Positions 1 through 9,864 are shown, counted from the first letter of the stretch. The stretch: 64,000 nt of DNA from Clostridiales bacterium (GCA_012520645.1 JAAYNV010000024.1:1-64000); one strand, 5' to 3'. Translations and numbers: made by a program. The notes: a model not told the origin generated them from the letters alone.

Positions 1-104
1 CAAAATTTCTTTTAGAAAAATGTCCTTAATTCGTACAAATATTAAATTCAATTATTCCGTCTACTCTGCATTATCGTGTATTATACTGCATTATGCGTTG
101 TAGA

Positions 105-126
105 TTTGTAGTAAATTTGTAGTAAA
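105..126. repeat. Tandem 11-bp repeat at left edge
   Basis: TTTGTAGTAAA occurs twice back to back (105-115 and 116-126), with a partial third copy just before it (TTGTAGA from 99). The core GTAGTAAATT resembles, from memory, the arm-type repeats bound by the N-terminal domain of Tn916-family integrases. A second repeat, CTGCATTAT, occurs near 66 and 86. No coding sequence is seen in 1-166. This could mark the end of an integrated element lying to the left, but chance AT-rich repetition is possible. Confidence 0.4.
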
Positions 127-166
127 ATTTCTCTTTGATGTCCTCAAACCCTTGATTTTACTGCAT

Positions 167-1675
167 TTATTTGTCTAATGACTTCATCGTCGGGAACAGC
201 AGCACATCCCGGATCGCCGGAGAATTGGTAAGCAGCATTACCAGTCTGTCAATACCATACCCGATTCCACCGGTAGGCGGCATACCAATCTCGAGGGCAT
301 TTAAGAAGTCCTCGTCGGTGGTGTTGGCTTCCTCGTCGCCTGCTGCCAGAGCGGCTTCCTGTGCTTTGAAGCGTTCTCTCTGGTCGATTGGATCGTTTAA
401 CTCGGAATATGCGTTGCACATCTCACGGCAGGTAATGAAAAGTTCAAAACGCTCTACATAGTCCGGCTTGTCCGGCTTTCTCTTAGTGAGCGGGGAAATC
501 TCCACCGGATGATCCATGACAAAAGTCGGCTGAATCAAGTGCTCCTCTACAAATTCCTCAAAGAACAGGTTCAGGATATCGCCCTTGGTATGTCTGTCTT
601 CGTAATGAACGCCCTTTTCGTCTGCAATCTTCTTCGCTTCCGCTGTATCTGCAATCTGGTCAAAGTCTACACCTGTATATTCCTTGACCGCATCGATCAT
701 CGTGATGCGCTTAAACGGCTTTCCTAAGTCAATTTCATACTCACCGTAAGGAATCAGAGTCGTACCGCACACTTCCTGCGCTACGTGACGGAACATGTTT
801 TCCGTCAGATCCATCATGCCATTGTAATCGGTATAAGCCTGATATAACTCCATCAGGGTAAATTCCGGGTTGTGTCTGGTATCCAGGCCTTCGTTACGGA
901 ATACCCTGCCAATTTCATAAACACGCTCCAAACCGCCTACGATCAGTCTCTTTAAATAAAGTTCCAGAGAAATACGCAGCTTTACATCCTCATCCAGTGC
1001 ATTGTAATGGGTTTCAAACGGTCTTGCTGCGGCTCCGCCTGCATTGGATACAAGCATCGGAGTCTCCACCTCTAAAAAGCCCTGTCCGTCCAGATAGCGT
1101 CTGATCGAGCTGATGATCTTAGAACGCTTTACAAAGGTATCCTTTACCTCTTCATTCATTATAAGATCCGTATATCTCTGACGGTAGCGGATGTCCGTAT
1201 TGACAAGTCCGTGATATTTTTCCGGCAGAATCTGTAAACTCTTGGATAAAAGAGTTACCTCAGACGCATGAATGGAAATCTCGCCGGTCTTGGTTCTGAA
1301 AACCTCTCCCTTGATGCCGACAATATCACCCACATCATATTTCTTGAACTCTGCATAGGATTCCTCTCCCACACTGTCTCTTGCCACATAGGACTGAATA
1401 TTGCCCGGAAGGTCCTGTACGTTACAGAAGGATGCCTTTCCCATAACACGCTTGCTCATGATACGTCCTGCAATCGTAACAACCTGTCCCTCCAGCTCAT
1501 CAAAGTTGTCCTTGATATCCACGCTGTGATGTGACACATCATATTTTGTAATTTGGAACGGATCCTTGTCCGCTGCCTGTAAGTTCGCAAGTTTCTCACG
1601 CCTTACCTTTAACAGCTGGTTGATATCCTGCTCCTGTACATTTTTCTTCGGATTCTGGTTCTGTGCTTCTGACAC
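167..1675 (-). CDS. lysS: Lysyl-tRNA synthetase, class II
   Basis: Charges tRNA-Lys with lysine in the cytosol. The product is 502 aa, the usual length. An OB-fold anticodon-binding domain lies at about residues 55-150, followed by the class II core with motif 2 ([14 protein letters not shown]) and motif 3 ([12 protein letters not shown]) near the C-terminus. I chose the GTG at 1673-1675 because AAAGGAG lies 9 bases upstream; an earlier in-frame start would add 35 unlikely residues that run into the intergenic gap. It lies 61 bp after greA and is probably cotranscribed with it, an order common in Clostridia. No clear terminator follows the stop. Confidence 0.97.
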   Translation of the reverse strand: MSEAQNQNPKKNVQEQDINQLLKVRREKLANLQAADKDPFQITKYDVSHHSVDIKDNFDELEGQVVTIAGRIMSKRVMGKASFCNVQDLPGNIQSYVARDSVGEESYAEFKKYDVGDIVGIKGEVFRTKTGEISIHASEVTLLSKSLQILPEKYHGLVNTDIRYRQRYTDLIMNEEVKDTFVKRSKIISSIRRYLDGQGFLEVETPMLVSNAGGAAARPFETHYNALDEDVKLRISLELYLKRLIVGGLERVYEIGRVFRNEGLDTRHNPEFTLMELYQAYTDYNGMMDLTENMFRHVAQEVCGTTLIPYGEYEIDLGKPFKRITMIDAVKEYTGVDFDQIADTAEAKKIADEKGVHYEDRHTKGDILNLFFEEFVEEHLIQPTFVMDHPVEISPLTKRKPDKPDYVERFELFITCREMCNAYSELNDPIDQRERFKAQEAALAAGDEEANTTDEDFLNALEIGMPPTGGIGYGIDRLVMLLTNSPAIRDVLLFPTMKSLDK

Positions 1676-1736
1676 TTTTCTACACTCCTTTATCAAATCG
1701 AAGTACCAATAAAACGGCTGTAAACAGCGCGCTCTG

Positions 1737-2219
1737 TTAATTGGATCTCTGGATTTCCAGTACCTTGTATTGTAATACACCTACCTGTGTTTCTACTTCT
1801 ACGACATCGCCCGTCTTGCTGCCGATCAGTGCTTTTCCAACCGGAGACTCGTTGGAGATTTTACCCTTTAAGCTGTTTGCCTCGGTAGAACCTACAATTT
1901 TATATTCCAGTTCCTCGTTATATTCCATATCCAGAATTTTGACCTTACAGCCAATGTTAATTTTATCAAGGTCTACTTCATCTTCCACTACGACTTCCGC
2001 ATTTTTCAGAATCTTTTCCAATTCTTCAATTCTGGCTTCAATATCACGCTGTTCGTCCTTCGCTGCATCGTACTCCGCATTTTCGGACAAGTCACCCTGT
2101 TCTCTGGCTTCCTTGATCTTCTGCGCCACTTCCTGACGTTTTACTACCTTTAATTCATGCAGTTCGTCTTCGTATTTTCTAAGACCTTCATAGGTTAATA
2201 TATTCTTTTTTTCTTCCAT
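1737..2219 (-). CDS. greA: Transcription elongation factor GreA
   Basis: Binds the secondary channel of RNA polymerase and stimulates cleavage of backtracked transcripts. The 160 aa are full length. The N-terminal coiled coil (about 1-75) carries the acidic tip region [14 protein letters not shown], and a C-terminal FKBP-like domain ends in [11 protein letters not shown]. The start is ATG 2217-2219 with AAAGGTGA upstream. It is first in a greA-lysS transcript that has its own near-consensus promoter (2279-2307). Confidence 0.97.
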   Translation of the reverse strand: MEEKKNILTYEGLRKYEDELHELKVVKRQEVAQKIKEAREQGDLSENAEYDAAKDEQRDIEARIEELEKILKNAEVVVEDEVDLDKINIGCKVKILDMEYNEELEYKIVGSTEANSLKGKISNESPVGKALIGSKTGDVVEVETQVGVLQYKVLEIQRSN

Positions 2220-2243
2220 GATATGTCACCTTTCTATCAATAA

Positions 2244-2274
2244 AGTCGTAGTCCTTTTTCACCGTACTACGACT
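2244..2274 (-). terminator. Hairpin between unknown gene and greA
   Basis: A perfect 9-bp stem AGTCGTAGT / ACTACGACT with a 13-base loop, followed on the minus strand by TTTATTG. It covers the stop codon of the upstream gene (2273-2275) and begins close to the predicted greA transcription start. It may be a weak terminator for the upstream gene, a 5' stem-loop of the greA mRNA, or both. Confidence 0.55.
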
Positions 2275-3040
2275 AGGTATTATACCCATTTCTTGCGATA
2301 GTGTCAAGGAATTTCAGCATTCCCGACCACATATACACACACTTTGCATCCTGTGGGAACAAACCTCTTCGTATTTTTCTTTTCTCATCCAGATTTAATA
2401 CAAACGGGGACGGTCCATAGGAATAGCCTCTGACCGGTTTTTCCAGAAAACGGACCGGCAGTCCGTATTCCTCCCAGACCGCCTCTGAAAGCCCACTGTA
2501 GGCTTCCGGATGGCTGCTTATTATGGTCAGATAATTGAGCCCGTCTGCCAGATACGCCCCCAGCCGGATGACGGTTTCAGTCTTACTTCTCTCCGTTTCG
2601 TCTGTTTGCTGTTCTGCCAAAATATAATCCTCTCCGTCATTTCTATTTTCCATCCTTTGCACGGTTGTATCCCAAAGCACAACCGCTTCCAGACAGCTTT
2701 TCCCCGAAGCAGTCGTATACCAACGATTTGCCAGAAACAGCACACGAAACAGGGCAAGTTCCTCTGATTGATCCGGCTGACTGACCGATAATATTTTGGC
2801 AAGTCCCGGTTCCAGCCAGATTTCCTCATATTGGCGTTTCCAGAATTCCAGAATTTTTTTCTTTTTTCCGGTCCGGCAGCTTCGTGGAATCGGATGGCAG
2901 ACCATATGCAGCCACATCCCCTCCGCATCCGCAGAGAAAAATCCGCACGCTATATTTTTTTCCCATTCCGGTAATAAATTCTTTTTTAGGATAAAATGCT
3001 CCTTTGCATCCGTTTCCATTCCATAATGAATCGTTATCAT
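2273..3040 (-). CDS. Protein of unknown function
   Basis: A 255-aa protein that I do not recognise. It has no signal peptide or membrane segment and no clear catalytic motif. Tryptophan and aromatic residues are frequent, and the C-terminal part has a PSPFVLNLDEKRKIRRGLF segment. The ATG has no good ribosome site, so the start is uncertain. It lies between a glycosyltransferase gene and greA on the same strand. Its stop codon falls inside the hairpin at 2244-2274 and its 3' end contains the greA promoter. Confidence 0.6.
   Translation of the reverse strand: MITIHYGMETDAKEHFILKKNLLPEWEKNIACGFFSADAEGMWLHMVCHPIPRSCRTGKKKKILEFWKRQYEEIWLEPGLAKILSVSQPDQSEELALFRVLFLANRWYTTASGKSCLEAVVLWDTTVQRMENRNDGEDYILAEQQTDETERSKTETVIRLGAYLADGLNYLTIISSHPEAYSGLSEAVWEEYGLPVRFLEKPVRGYSYGPSPFVLNLDEKRKIRRGLFPQDAKCVYMWSGMLKFLDTIARNGYNT
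2279..2307 (-). promoter_or_regulatory. Sigma-A promoter of greA-lysS
   Basis: On the minus strand TTGACA (2302-2307), a 17-base spacer and TATAAT (2279-2284) match the consensus exactly. It lies inside the 3' end of the upstream gene and would start RNA about 50 bases before the greA ATG. Confidence 0.85.
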
Positions 3041-3096
3041 ACTTTAATATATGACATCGTTTCGAAATATATCCCGTACACACTGTGCATGGTACC

Positions 3097-4128
3097 CTAT
3101 TCCATCGGCAGATTCTCCTGTTTCCAGTTCTCCGCCTCTGCAAGATAATCTGCTGCCTGCTCCGGCTGTCCCAATAACCGGTAGCACTCAGCCAGCCGCG
3201 CAAGCGGATAGTCTCCGCCGTAGCGGATACCGATCACCGGCTTCGTCTCATAGGCAGCATTGTAATACCACAGCACTGCTTCCGTTTCATTTCCTTTTGC
3301 TTTATAAAATTCTCCCAGCTCATAGCAGAGCTCCGAGCACCCTTCGGCTGCGATGCCCTTCATGGCATACTGGAAAAACATTCCGTCATTTCCCATGATT
3401 CTCGCCGCATGGCAGAGAACACACTCCGCTTCCAGCAGTTCATCCACACTCCGGTCTGTTTCGTCCATCGTTCTTAAAAATGCCGGAACGGCACGTTCAA
3501 AGTCTTCATCTTCCCCTGCCAGAAACAGTTCTTTTGCATACAGATTATGCAGACGCTTGGAAATATGCACTTCCTGTGCCGCCATCCGCTCAAACACCGC
3601 AAGATCCCTTCCGGCATGTTCGCCCTGCGGCAGATGCAGAATTTCCACATCACTGTCATAAATGATCGGTTCCAGACGCACCGCTTCATGCACCGGTTCC
3701 TCCCAGACAAACTCCCGCAGCCTCTTATACAGCTTGGGACGGTATTCTTTATCAAAATTGTAGACCGTATTGTACTGCATCTGATTACAATAATACATCT
3801 GCACAATTTCGATTTCGGGCAGAAGCGTCTGCTTTAAGATCCGAAACCGCTCTCGATTCTCTTCATCCAGTACCTCATCTGCATCCGCACAGTAAATATA
3901 TTCCTTCGTTGCCTTGGAAAAAGAAAAATTTCTGGCATCCGCAAAACTTCCGGTCCACGCAAAATCATAGATCTTGTCCGTATAATCTGCCGCAATCTCC
4001 CTCGTCCGGTCGGTCGAACCGGTATCTACAATGACAATCTCATCTACCAGATCTTTCACACTGTCCAGACACCTTGAAAGCACTGCTTCTTCATTCTTTA
4101 CAATCATGCACAAACTGATCGTTACCAT
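3097..4128 (-). CDS. Family 2 glycosyltransferase with TPR-like tail
   Basis: A 343-aa cytosolic GT-A enzyme expected to transfer a sugar from a nucleotide sugar; the acceptor is unknown. The N-terminal domain starts SLCMIVKNEEAVLSRCLDS, carries IVDTGSTDRTREIA for nucleotide binding and the DADE metal site (YCADADEVLD, about residue 90). The C-terminal half (about 185-343) is helical and looks like tetratricopeptide repeats, as in SunS-like and other protein or surface glycosyltransferases. The start ATG 4126-4128 is preceded by AAAGGAGG at 8-base spacing. It lies 41 bp downstream of dusB, probably in the same transcript. Confidence 0.85.
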   Translation of the reverse strand: MVTISLCMIVKNEEAVLSRCLDSVKDLVDEIVIVDTGSTDRTREIAADYTDKIYDFAWTGSFADARNFSFSKATKEYIYCADADEVLDEENRERFRILKQTLLPEIEIVQMYYCNQMQYNTVYNFDKEYRPKLYKRLREFVWEEPVHEAVRLEPIIYDSDVEILHLPQGEHAGRDLAVFERMAAQEVHISKRLHNLYAKELFLAGEDEDFERAVPAFLRTMDETDRSVDELLEAECVLCHAARIMGNDGMFFQYAMKGIAAEGCSELCYELGEFYKAKGNETEAVLWYYNAAYETKPVIGIRYGGDYPLARLAECYRLLGQPEQAADYLAEAENWKQENLPME

Positions 4129-4169
4129 TATCTCCGCCTCCTTTATCCACAACCATTCACCCTTTTTAG

Positions 4170-5156
4170 CTACTGCCCAAACAACATTCTCACGCTTTCC
4201 TCCAGTTCTTCCATGGTCTCCATGGCATTGATCTTCTGGCGCATTTTTGCTGAGTTCGGATAGCCCGCTGTATACCAGGAAATATGCTTTCGCATCTCCC
4301 GCACCGCCGTATACTCGCCCTTATATTCCATTTGCAAAGCGGCATGTAACAGAATCGTGTCCCGGATTTCCTCTGTCCGGGGCGGTGCCGGCATGGTTCC
4401 GGTTTCCAGATACGCGGCGATTCTTCCGGGCAGCCACGGATTGCCTCTTACGGCACGTCCGACCATGACCGCATCGCAGCCTGTCCGGGCAAGCATCCGT
4501 TCTGCCGATTCGCCATCCGTCACATCACCGTTTCCGATAACCGGAACGGACACCGCTTCTTTTACGGCTGCAATGATTTCCCAGTCTGCTTCGCCGGCAT
4601 AGTACTGTTCTCTTGTCCTGCCATGCACTGCTATGGCGGCTGCCCCTGCAGCTTCTGCGGCTTTCGCCACCTCTACGGCATTCACATGGGCATCGTCAAA
4701 GCCCTTGCGGATTTTGACCGTCACGGGCTTCTTAATAGCACGCACCGTCTTTTTTACGATTTCCTCTACCAGTACCGGATTCCTCATCAAAGCAGAACCC
4801 TCACCGTTATTGACCACTTTCGGAACCGGACAGCCCATATTCAGATCCAGTATATCAAAGGGACGATCCTCGATCTGCTTTGCCATCTCACTGATGATAT
4901 CCGGGTCCGACCCAAATAACTGCAGCGAGACAGGTCCCTCCTCGGGATGGATCTGTAAAAGTTCCTCGGTATTCCGGTTTTTGTACAAAATCGCCTTGGC
5001 ACTGACCATTTCCATACACAAAAGCCCTGCACCCTTTTTGTGGCACAGATAACGAAACGGCAGATCCGTCACCCCCGCCATCGGTGCCAAAATCACCCGG
5101 TTTGGCAGTGTTACATCACCGATTCTAAGTGGTTCGCTATTTTTGATTTTTTTCAT
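4170..5156 (-). CDS. dusB: tRNA-dihydrouridine synthase (DusB type)
   Basis: An FMN- and NADPH-dependent enzyme that reduces uridines in the tRNA D-loop. The 328 aa are a normal length. The TIM-barrel opens with [19 protein letters not shown]. The [20 protein letters not shown] segment holds the catalytic cysteine, and [11 protein letters not shown] and [11 protein letters not shown] contact FMN. Its start overlaps the end of coaX by 20 bp, implying translational coupling. The coaX-dusB-greA-lysS neighbourhood is common in Clostridia, here with two extra genes before greA. Confidence 0.95.
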   Translation of the reverse strand: MKKIKNSEPLRIGDVTLPNRVILAPMAGVTDLPFRYLCHKKGAGLLCMEMVSAKAILYKNRNTEELLQIHPEEGPVSLQLFGSDPDIISEMAKQIEDRPFDILDLNMGCPVPKVVNNGEGSALMRNPVLVEEIVKKTVRAIKKPVTVKIRKGFDDAHVNAVEVAKAAEAAGAAAIAVHGRTREQYYAGEADWEIIAAVKEAVSVPVIGNGDVTDGESAERMLARTGCDAVMVGRAVRGNPWLPGRIAAYLETGTMPAPPRTEEIRDTILLHAALQMEYKGEYTAVREMRKHISWYTAGYPNSAKMRQKINAMETMEELEESVRMLFGQ

Positions 5157-5910
5157 ATATGATCCGTAAGCCTTCCAACGTCAGGGCATTGTTATATTCG
5201 TCAATGACATCTGTTTCATCTGCAATAATGCGTCCGAGTCCCCCCCCTGTTGCCACAACCCTGATATCCTCTCTGCCAAATTCCTTTTTCACCTGTTTTA
5301 CGATATACTCCGTCTGTCCGATCTGTCCGTACACAAGACCTGCCTGCATACTGGAAATCGTCTCCTGCGCCAGTACGGATTTCGGTTTTTTAATCTCGAT
5401 TTCCGGAAGTTTTGCCGTGTCCTCCCAAAGCGCCTTTGCAGAAATACGGATACCGGGTGCCGTAATACCCGCGCAGAAATTTCCGTTCTCATCCACTAAG
5501 TCATAGGTTGTTGCTGTACCGAAATCCAGTACTAACACCGGACCTCCATACAGTGCATAGGCCGCCACAGCATCCACGATGCGATCCGGTCCGATCTCCC
5601 TCGGATTTTCCGTTACGATACGGATACCTGTTTTGATTCCGGGACCCACAATGACCGGAGGGGTTTTCAGATAGCGCACGAGTGCTCCGTTCAGCGCATG
5701 CATGATATTCGGAACAACGCTTGCCACGATCGTGCCTTCCAGCTGTTCTACCCCGATATCATTGATTCTCAAAAGCTCCAGAATGGACATTCCAAACTCA
5801 TCCGAGGTACGCAGCATCTTGGTCGTCATACGGAAGGTCGTTACCAGCTCCTTTTCCTGATAGACGCCAAACGTAATATTTGTATTTCCCACATCAATTA
5901 CGAGTATCAT
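5137..5910 (-). CDS. coaX: Type III pantothenate kinase
   Basis: Phosphorylates pantothenate, the first step of coenzyme A synthesis. At 257 aa it is full length. The ASKHA fold shows in [17 protein letters not shown] (phosphate loop), [11 protein letters not shown] with the conserved aspartate, [14 protein letters not shown] and the C-terminal [12 protein letters not shown]. It overlaps the upstream 124-aa gene by 4 bp and the downstream dusB by 20 bp, so the cluster is tightly coupled. Confidence 0.96.
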   Translation of the reverse strand: MILVIDVGNTNITFGVYQEKELVTTFRMTTKMLRTSDEFGMSILELLRINDIGVEQLEGTIVASVVPNIMHALNGALVRYLKTPPVIVGPGIKTGIRIVTENPREIGPDRIVDAVAAYALYGGPVLVLDFGTATTYDLVDENGNFCAGITAPGIRISAKALWEDTAKLPEIEIKKPKSVLAQETISSMQAGLVYGQIGQTEYIVKQVKKEFGREDIRVVATGGGLGRIIADETDVIDEYNNALTLEGLRIIYEKNQK

Positions 5911-6281
5911 TCTTCTTCTCCTTCCAACTCTTCTCCCACATCTTCATGCAGTATAAAAACACGATAATACAAGCTTAAGGACTTTAACATTTCCGCCCTT
6001 TTCCGCTCAATTTCCCGTATCAGCAGACCGCTTCCTATCTCATCATAATAATAGTCCTCATCCGCCGCCTGTGTGTCAAAGGACAGGCTTCCGTCCGGTT
6101 CAAAGACCACCGTAAAAATACCGCCTACCTCTTCCGTAAACATCACACAGATAATATGCAGCTCCTGCTTGATGGATTCGGGTATTCCATCAAACTGCTT
6201 ATTAAAATAATATTTTTTTTCATAGGCATTCGCACCGCAGAGCACCACTCTGCCATTTGAATCCCGATCACACATAGCCAT
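5907..6281 (-). CDS. Small conserved protein, unknown (possibly DUF6145)
   Basis: A 124-aa soluble acidic protein with no signal peptide. The middle has [16 protein letters not shown] followed by a tyrosine/acidic run [15 protein letters not shown], and a basic helix ([14 protein letters not shown]) precedes an acidic tail. It overlaps birA by 14 bp and coaX by 4 bp, so it is surely translated as part of this operon. I recall small proteins of this sort next to birA/coaX in Lachnospiraceae (possibly DUF6145) but the name is uncertain. GGGGG precedes the ATG at 6281; an ATG two codons later is the alternative. Confidence 0.7.
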   Translation of the reverse strand: MAMCDRDSNGRVVLCGANAYEKKYYFNKQFDGIPESIKQELHIICVMFTEEVGGIFTVVFEPDGSLSFDTQAADEDYYYDEIGSGLLIREIERKRAEMLKSLSLYYRVFILHEDVGEELEGEEE

Positions 6282-7248
6282 AATACCCCCTTACCGAAAC
6301 TTCTCCGGCATAGACCTCTGCTATGCTTCCGTCATCCATACGCACCATCAGTTCTCCGGTATCTGTAATTCCTTCCGCTATACCCTCATATTCTCCTTTC
6401 GGATCGAGTACACGTACCTTCCGGTTGCGGTTGACCAGCCCTTCCTCATATGCCTGCTTTATGCCGGACAGATTCTGATCCTGCACAAATTGTTCATAAT
6501 GACGCTCAAAATGAGCCATTACCGATGCAATCAGCTCTGCCCGTGAAATTTCTTCTCCCTTCTCAATCGAAAGAGAAGTCGCCGTATCACGGATTTCCTC
6601 CGGAAACACCTTTTGGTTTACATTGATGCCGACACCTATCACCACACTTCGGATATAATCCGCTTCCATATTCATTTCCGTCAGAATACCACACACCTTT
6701 TTGCGGTTTACGACAATATCGTTTGGCCACTTGATTCCGGCTTTCAGACCGCACACGCTGCTTATCGCCTCGGAAACGGCAAGTGCCATAACAAGTGTGA
6801 GCATGGATGCCTGTCCGGGCCCAAACTCCGGTTTTAATGCAAGTGTCATATAAACCGACGCACCGGACGGTGATTCCCAGCTTCTGCCGCGCCTGCCGCG
6901 TCCTGCCGTCTGCCTGTCTGCCACGACCAACGTACCGTGTGCCTCTCCCTCTTCCAGAAACCTTACGGCATCCGCATTGGTGGAACCGGTCTCCTTTAAG
7001 AAATGCACATTTCTTCCTGCCCACCCGGTACGCATGCGGCTCTTTAACTCACTCTCGCTCAAAACATCCGGTGTATGCACAAGACGATACCCTTTATTCT
7101 GCACCGCCTCAATTTCATAGCCCTCTTCCTTCAGTTGATTCATAACCTTCCATACAGCCGTTCTGGATACCCCGAAACGTTCGCACAGCTCCTGCCCGGA
7201 TATATACCCTTCACTGCTTCTAAGAAGAGCCAGTATTTTTGCTTTCAA
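6268..7248 (-). CDS. birA: Biotin-protein ligase and biotin repressor
   Basis: Attaches biotin to acceptor proteins such as carboxylase carrier domains, and represses transcription through an N-terminal winged helix. The helix-turn-helix is GQELCERFGVSRTAVWKVM. The ligase domain has ETGSTNADAVRF, the biotin/AMP loop GRGRRGRSW, and KWPNDIVVNRKKVCGILTE. I chose the TTG at 7246-7248 because AAGGAG lies 10 bases upstream and residues then align with the usual BirA start; a longer reading from TTG 7281 would overlap argF. About 326 aa. Confidence 0.93.
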   Translation of the reverse strand: MKAKILALLRSSEGYISGQELCERFGVSRTAVWKVMNQLKEEGYEIEAVQNKGYRLVHTPDVLSESELKSRMRTGWAGRNVHFLKETGSTNADAVRFLEEGEAHGTLVVADRQTAGRGRRGRSWESPSGASVYMTLALKPEFGPGQASMLTLVMALAVSEAISSVCGLKAGIKWPNDIVVNRKKVCGILTEMNMEADYIRSVVIGVGINVNQKVFPEEIRDTATSLSIEKGEEISRAELIASVMAHFERHYEQFVQDQNLSGIKQAYEEGLVNRNRKVRVLDPKGEYEGIAEGITDTGELMVRMDDGSIAEVYAGEVSVRGYYGYV

Positions 7249-7267
7249 CTCTTTCAGACTCCTTTTA

Positions 7268-8260
7268 CTACTCCCAGCCAAGCGTTGCCGCCATCACTGC
7301 TTTAATCGTATGCATACGGTTCTCTGCCTCATCGAACACCACTGACTGCTTCGACTCAAATACTTCGTCCGTCACTTCCATCTCCGTCATGCCGAATTTC
7401 TCACCCATCTCCTTGCCGATCTTTGTCTTAAGATCATGAAATGCCGGCAGACAGTGCATAAAGATGGCATTCTCTCTTGCATTCTCCATCACGGCACGAT
7501 TGACCTGATACGGCATCAGATCGTGAATACGCTCCTTCCAGACCTCATCCGGCTCTCCCATGGATACCCATACGTCCGTATAGATTACATCTGCATTTTT
7601 GGTTCCTTTCTTCACATCCTCGGTCAGGGTGATCGTACCTCCTGTCTTGGCCGCAATCTCCCTGCACTGGTTCACCAGTCCCTCTGATGGGAAATATTTT
7701 GCCGGAGCGCATGCCGTAAAGTGCATACCCATCTTGGCGCAGGCTACCATCCAGGAATTTCCCATATTATAACGGGCATCTCCCATGTATACCAGACTGA
7801 CTCCCTCCAGTCTGCCAAGATGTTCACGGATAGTCAACAGATCCGCTAACATCTGTGTCGGATGGAATTCATTGGTCAATCCGTTCCACACCGGCACGGA
7901 AGAATACCTGGCAAGTTCCTCTACGATTTCCTGTCCGAATCCCCGGTACTCAATACCGTCATACATCCGGCTGAGTACCCTTGCCGTATCTGCGATACTC
8001 TCCTTTTTGCCAATCTGGGAACCCGACGGATCCAGATAGGTTGTCCCCATGCCCAGATCATGTGCTGCCACCTCGAAGGAGCATCTGGTACGGGTACTGG
8101 TCTTTTCAAAAATCAATGCAACATTTTTCCCGTGGAAACGGTCTACCGGTATTCCCTGTTTTTTCTTTTCCTTCAGTTCTGCTGCAAGTTCCAGCAGATA
8201 TTCGATTTCAGCCGGTGTGTGATCCAGCAGCTTTAAAAAATCACGTCCTTTTAAATTCAT
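7268..8260 (-). CDS. argF: Ornithine carbamoyltransferase
   Basis: Forms citrulline from ornithine and carbamoyl phosphate, in arginine synthesis or in reverse in the deiminase pathway. The 330 aa are full length. The carbamoyl phosphate site STRTRCSFE and the ornithine-binding region HCLPAFHD (with the cysteine) and SMGEPDE are present. The start is ATG 8258-8260 with GGAGG 8 bases upstream; a longer frame reaches back into the terminator at 8287. No other arginine genes are in the window. It leads the argF-birA-coaX-dusB gene row. Confidence 0.96.
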   Translation of the reverse strand: MNLKGRDFLKLLDHTPAEIEYLLELAAELKEKKKQGIPVDRFHGKNVALIFEKTSTRTRCSFEVAAHDLGMGTTYLDPSGSQIGKKESIADTARVLSRMYDGIEYRGFGQEIVEELARYSSVPVWNGLTNEFHPTQMLADLLTIREHLGRLEGVSLVYMGDARYNMGNSWMVACAKMGMHFTACAPAKYFPSEGLVNQCREIAAKTGGTITLTEDVKKGTKNADVIYTDVWVSMGEPDEVWKERIHDLMPYQVNRAVMENARENAIFMHCLPAFHDLKTKIGKEMGEKFGMTEMEVTDEVFESKQSVVFDEAENRMHTIKAVMAATLGWE

Positions 8261-8280
8261 GTTCTCATCCTCCATCTGTT

Positions 8281-8309
8281 TTAAAAGAACCACACCGATG
8301 GTGTGGTTC
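8281..8309 (-). terminator. Terminator after SPFH gene
   Basis: A perfect 10-bp stem GAACCACACC / GGTGTGGTTC with a 3-base loop (8287-8309). On the minus strand it is followed by a short T run (TTCTTTTAAAA). It lies 20 bp beyond the stop of the SPFH gene and before argF. Confidence 0.85.
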
Positions 8310-8329
8310 CTATTTACCAAAGTCTTTTC

Positions 8330-9244
8330 TTATTTGCTTATCACTTCTTTGAAGGAAGTTGCAAGCCCTGCCAGTCCCTGAATCTCGGACGGAATAATAA
8401 TCTTTGTAGCCTGACCGTCTGCTGCCTTTTCGAATGCCTCAAGACTCTTAATCTGGAGCACAGCCTCATCCGCACCGGCTTCCTTTAAGAAACGGATACC
8501 GTCTGCAGAAGCCTTCTGTACCTTTAAGATTGCCTCTGCCTCACCTTCTGCCTCACGGATCATCTTCTCCTTCTGTGCCTCTGCACGCAGGATAGCAGAC
8601 TGTTTCTCCGCCTCTGCTTCCAGAATAGCAGATTCCTTCTTACCTTCCGCTACAAGGATTGTGGACTTCTTTTCACCTTCTGCACGCAGGATGGCTTCAC
8701 GACGTTCACGTTCTGCCTTCATCTGCTTCTCCATGGCATCCTGAATGGCTGCCGGCGGAATGATATTCTTAAGCTCTACACGGTTTACCTTGATGCCCCA
8801 CGGATCCGTTGCAATGTCGAGAGAAGCACGCATCTTCGTATTGATGACTTCACGGGAGGTCAGTGTCTGGTCTAATTCCATCTCACCGATGATATTACGC
8901 AGCGTAGTTGCCGTCAGATTTTCGATTGCCATGATCGGGTTTTCCACACCATAGGCAAAAAGCTTCGGATCCGTAATCTGATAGAATACTACGGTATCAA
9001 TACGCATGGTAACATTATCCTTTGTAATAACCGGCTGCGGTGCAAAATCCACAACCTGTTCCTTTAAGATCACTTTCTTTGCAACTCTGTCTAAGAACGG
9101 AAGTTTAAAATGAATACCTACAGTCCATGTCCCCTGATAAGCTCCCAGACGTTCCACAACATAAGCATGTGCCTGCGGTACAATCTTAACACAGGATGCC
9201 AGTAAAATAATCACAAGCAATAATAAAATCAATAAAAAAACCAT
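8330..9244 (-). CDS. SPFH/band 7 membrane protein (QmcA-like)
   Basis: A 304-aa flotillin/stomatin-class protein that forms oligomers on the membrane. There is one N-terminal membrane helix (residues 2-20), then the band 7 domain (about 22-190: AYVVERLGAY, DNVTMRIDTVVFYQITDP, ATTLRNIIGEMELDQTLTSR). Next come alanine/glutamate-rich coiled-coil repeats (AEGEKKSTILVAEGKKES and copies, about 195-260) and a C-terminal AATSF-like region. It is 2 bp downstream of an NfeD gene, its usual partner, so the two form a membrane microdomain or quality-control pair. Confidence 0.93.
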   Translation of the reverse strand: MVFLLILLLLVIILLASCVKIVPQAHAYVVERLGAYQGTWTVGIHFKLPFLDRVAKKVILKEQVVDFAPQPVITKDNVTMRIDTVVFYQITDPKLFAYGVENPIMAIENLTATTLRNIIGEMELDQTLTSREVINTKMRASLDIATDPWGIKVNRVELKNIIPPAAIQDAMEKQMKAERERREAILRAEGEKKSTILVAEGKKESAILEAEAEKQSAILRAEAQKEKMIREAEGEAEAILKVQKASADGIRFLKEAGADEAVLQIKSLEAFEKAADGQATKIIIPSEIQGLAGLATSFKEVISK

Positions 9245-9246
9245 TT

Positions 9247-9711
9247 CTACATCTCCTCATTTCTTTCTTTTACAATTAATTTTACACCATGTACCGACTG
9301 TACGATCACTACAGTCCCTGCCGGTATTTTCACAGAATCCGATGCGCTGCGCGCACTCCACTCCATACCGCCTACCGTGACCTGTCCCTGTCCAAGCAGG
9401 TTGTCAATCTCCGTTGTCACAACTGCCTGGCGACCCAGCATGCTGTCTACATTCGTGCGAATCCTGTCACGGTTGAAATACTTAAGCGCCACAGGTCTTG
9501 TAAAATACAAGAGTGTCAGTGAAACCACTAAAAACAGAGTAATCTGAATAAACAGCGGTGTACCGAATGCTGCCGCAACCGTAGCCACAAGTGCTCCGCC
9601 TGCAAACCATATGGTCGTCAGCCCCATCGTTGCAATCTCAATGACAACCAGTATGACCAGAACGATCAGCCAGAAAATGGTGGGATTCATTGTATTCATG
9701 ATCACTGTCAT
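9247..9711 (-). CDS. NfeD-like membrane protein
   Basis: A 154-aa protein with an N-terminal membrane hairpin (about 10-75: FWLIVLVILVVIEIATMG, then IQITLFLVVSLTLLYFTRP) and a C-terminal OB-fold domain (GRQAVVTTEIDNLLGQGQVT; IPAGTVVIVQSVHGVKLIV). It is a short-form NfeD without the ClpP-like protease, and is paired with the SPFH gene downstream. I chose ATG 9709-9711 because GGGGG precedes it at 7 bases; an upstream ATG in the same frame encodes that ribosome site as residues. Confidence 0.9.
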   Translation of the reverse strand: MTVIMNTMNPTIFWLIVLVILVVIEIATMGLTTIWFAGGALVATVAAAFGTPLFIQITLFLVVSLTLLYFTRPVALKYFNRDRIRTNVDSMLGRQAVVTTEIDNLLGQGQVTVGGMEWSARSASDSVKIPAGTVVIVQSVHGVKLIVKERNEEM

Positions 9712-9794
9712 GCGAATGCCCCCTTCCATGAATCTTATCTAATATTACTATATTTAATCCGTTTATTCAATATCCATCTTTGCTGCTGCATGTC

Positions 9795-9829
9795 AAAAAG
9801 GACTCGGAATACTTTCGTATTTCAAGCCC
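9795..9829 (-). terminator. Terminator after cell-wall hydrolase gene
   Basis: An imperfect 13-bp stem GGGCTTGAAATAC / GTATTCCGAGTCC closed by a GAAA tetraloop, followed on the minus strand by TTTTTG (9795-9829). It ends the transcript of the SH3/SleB-type gene (stop at 9865). Confidence 0.85.
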
Positions 9830-9864
9830 TTGTTCCGTTCTATCTGATTTAACCAAAACCGTTC

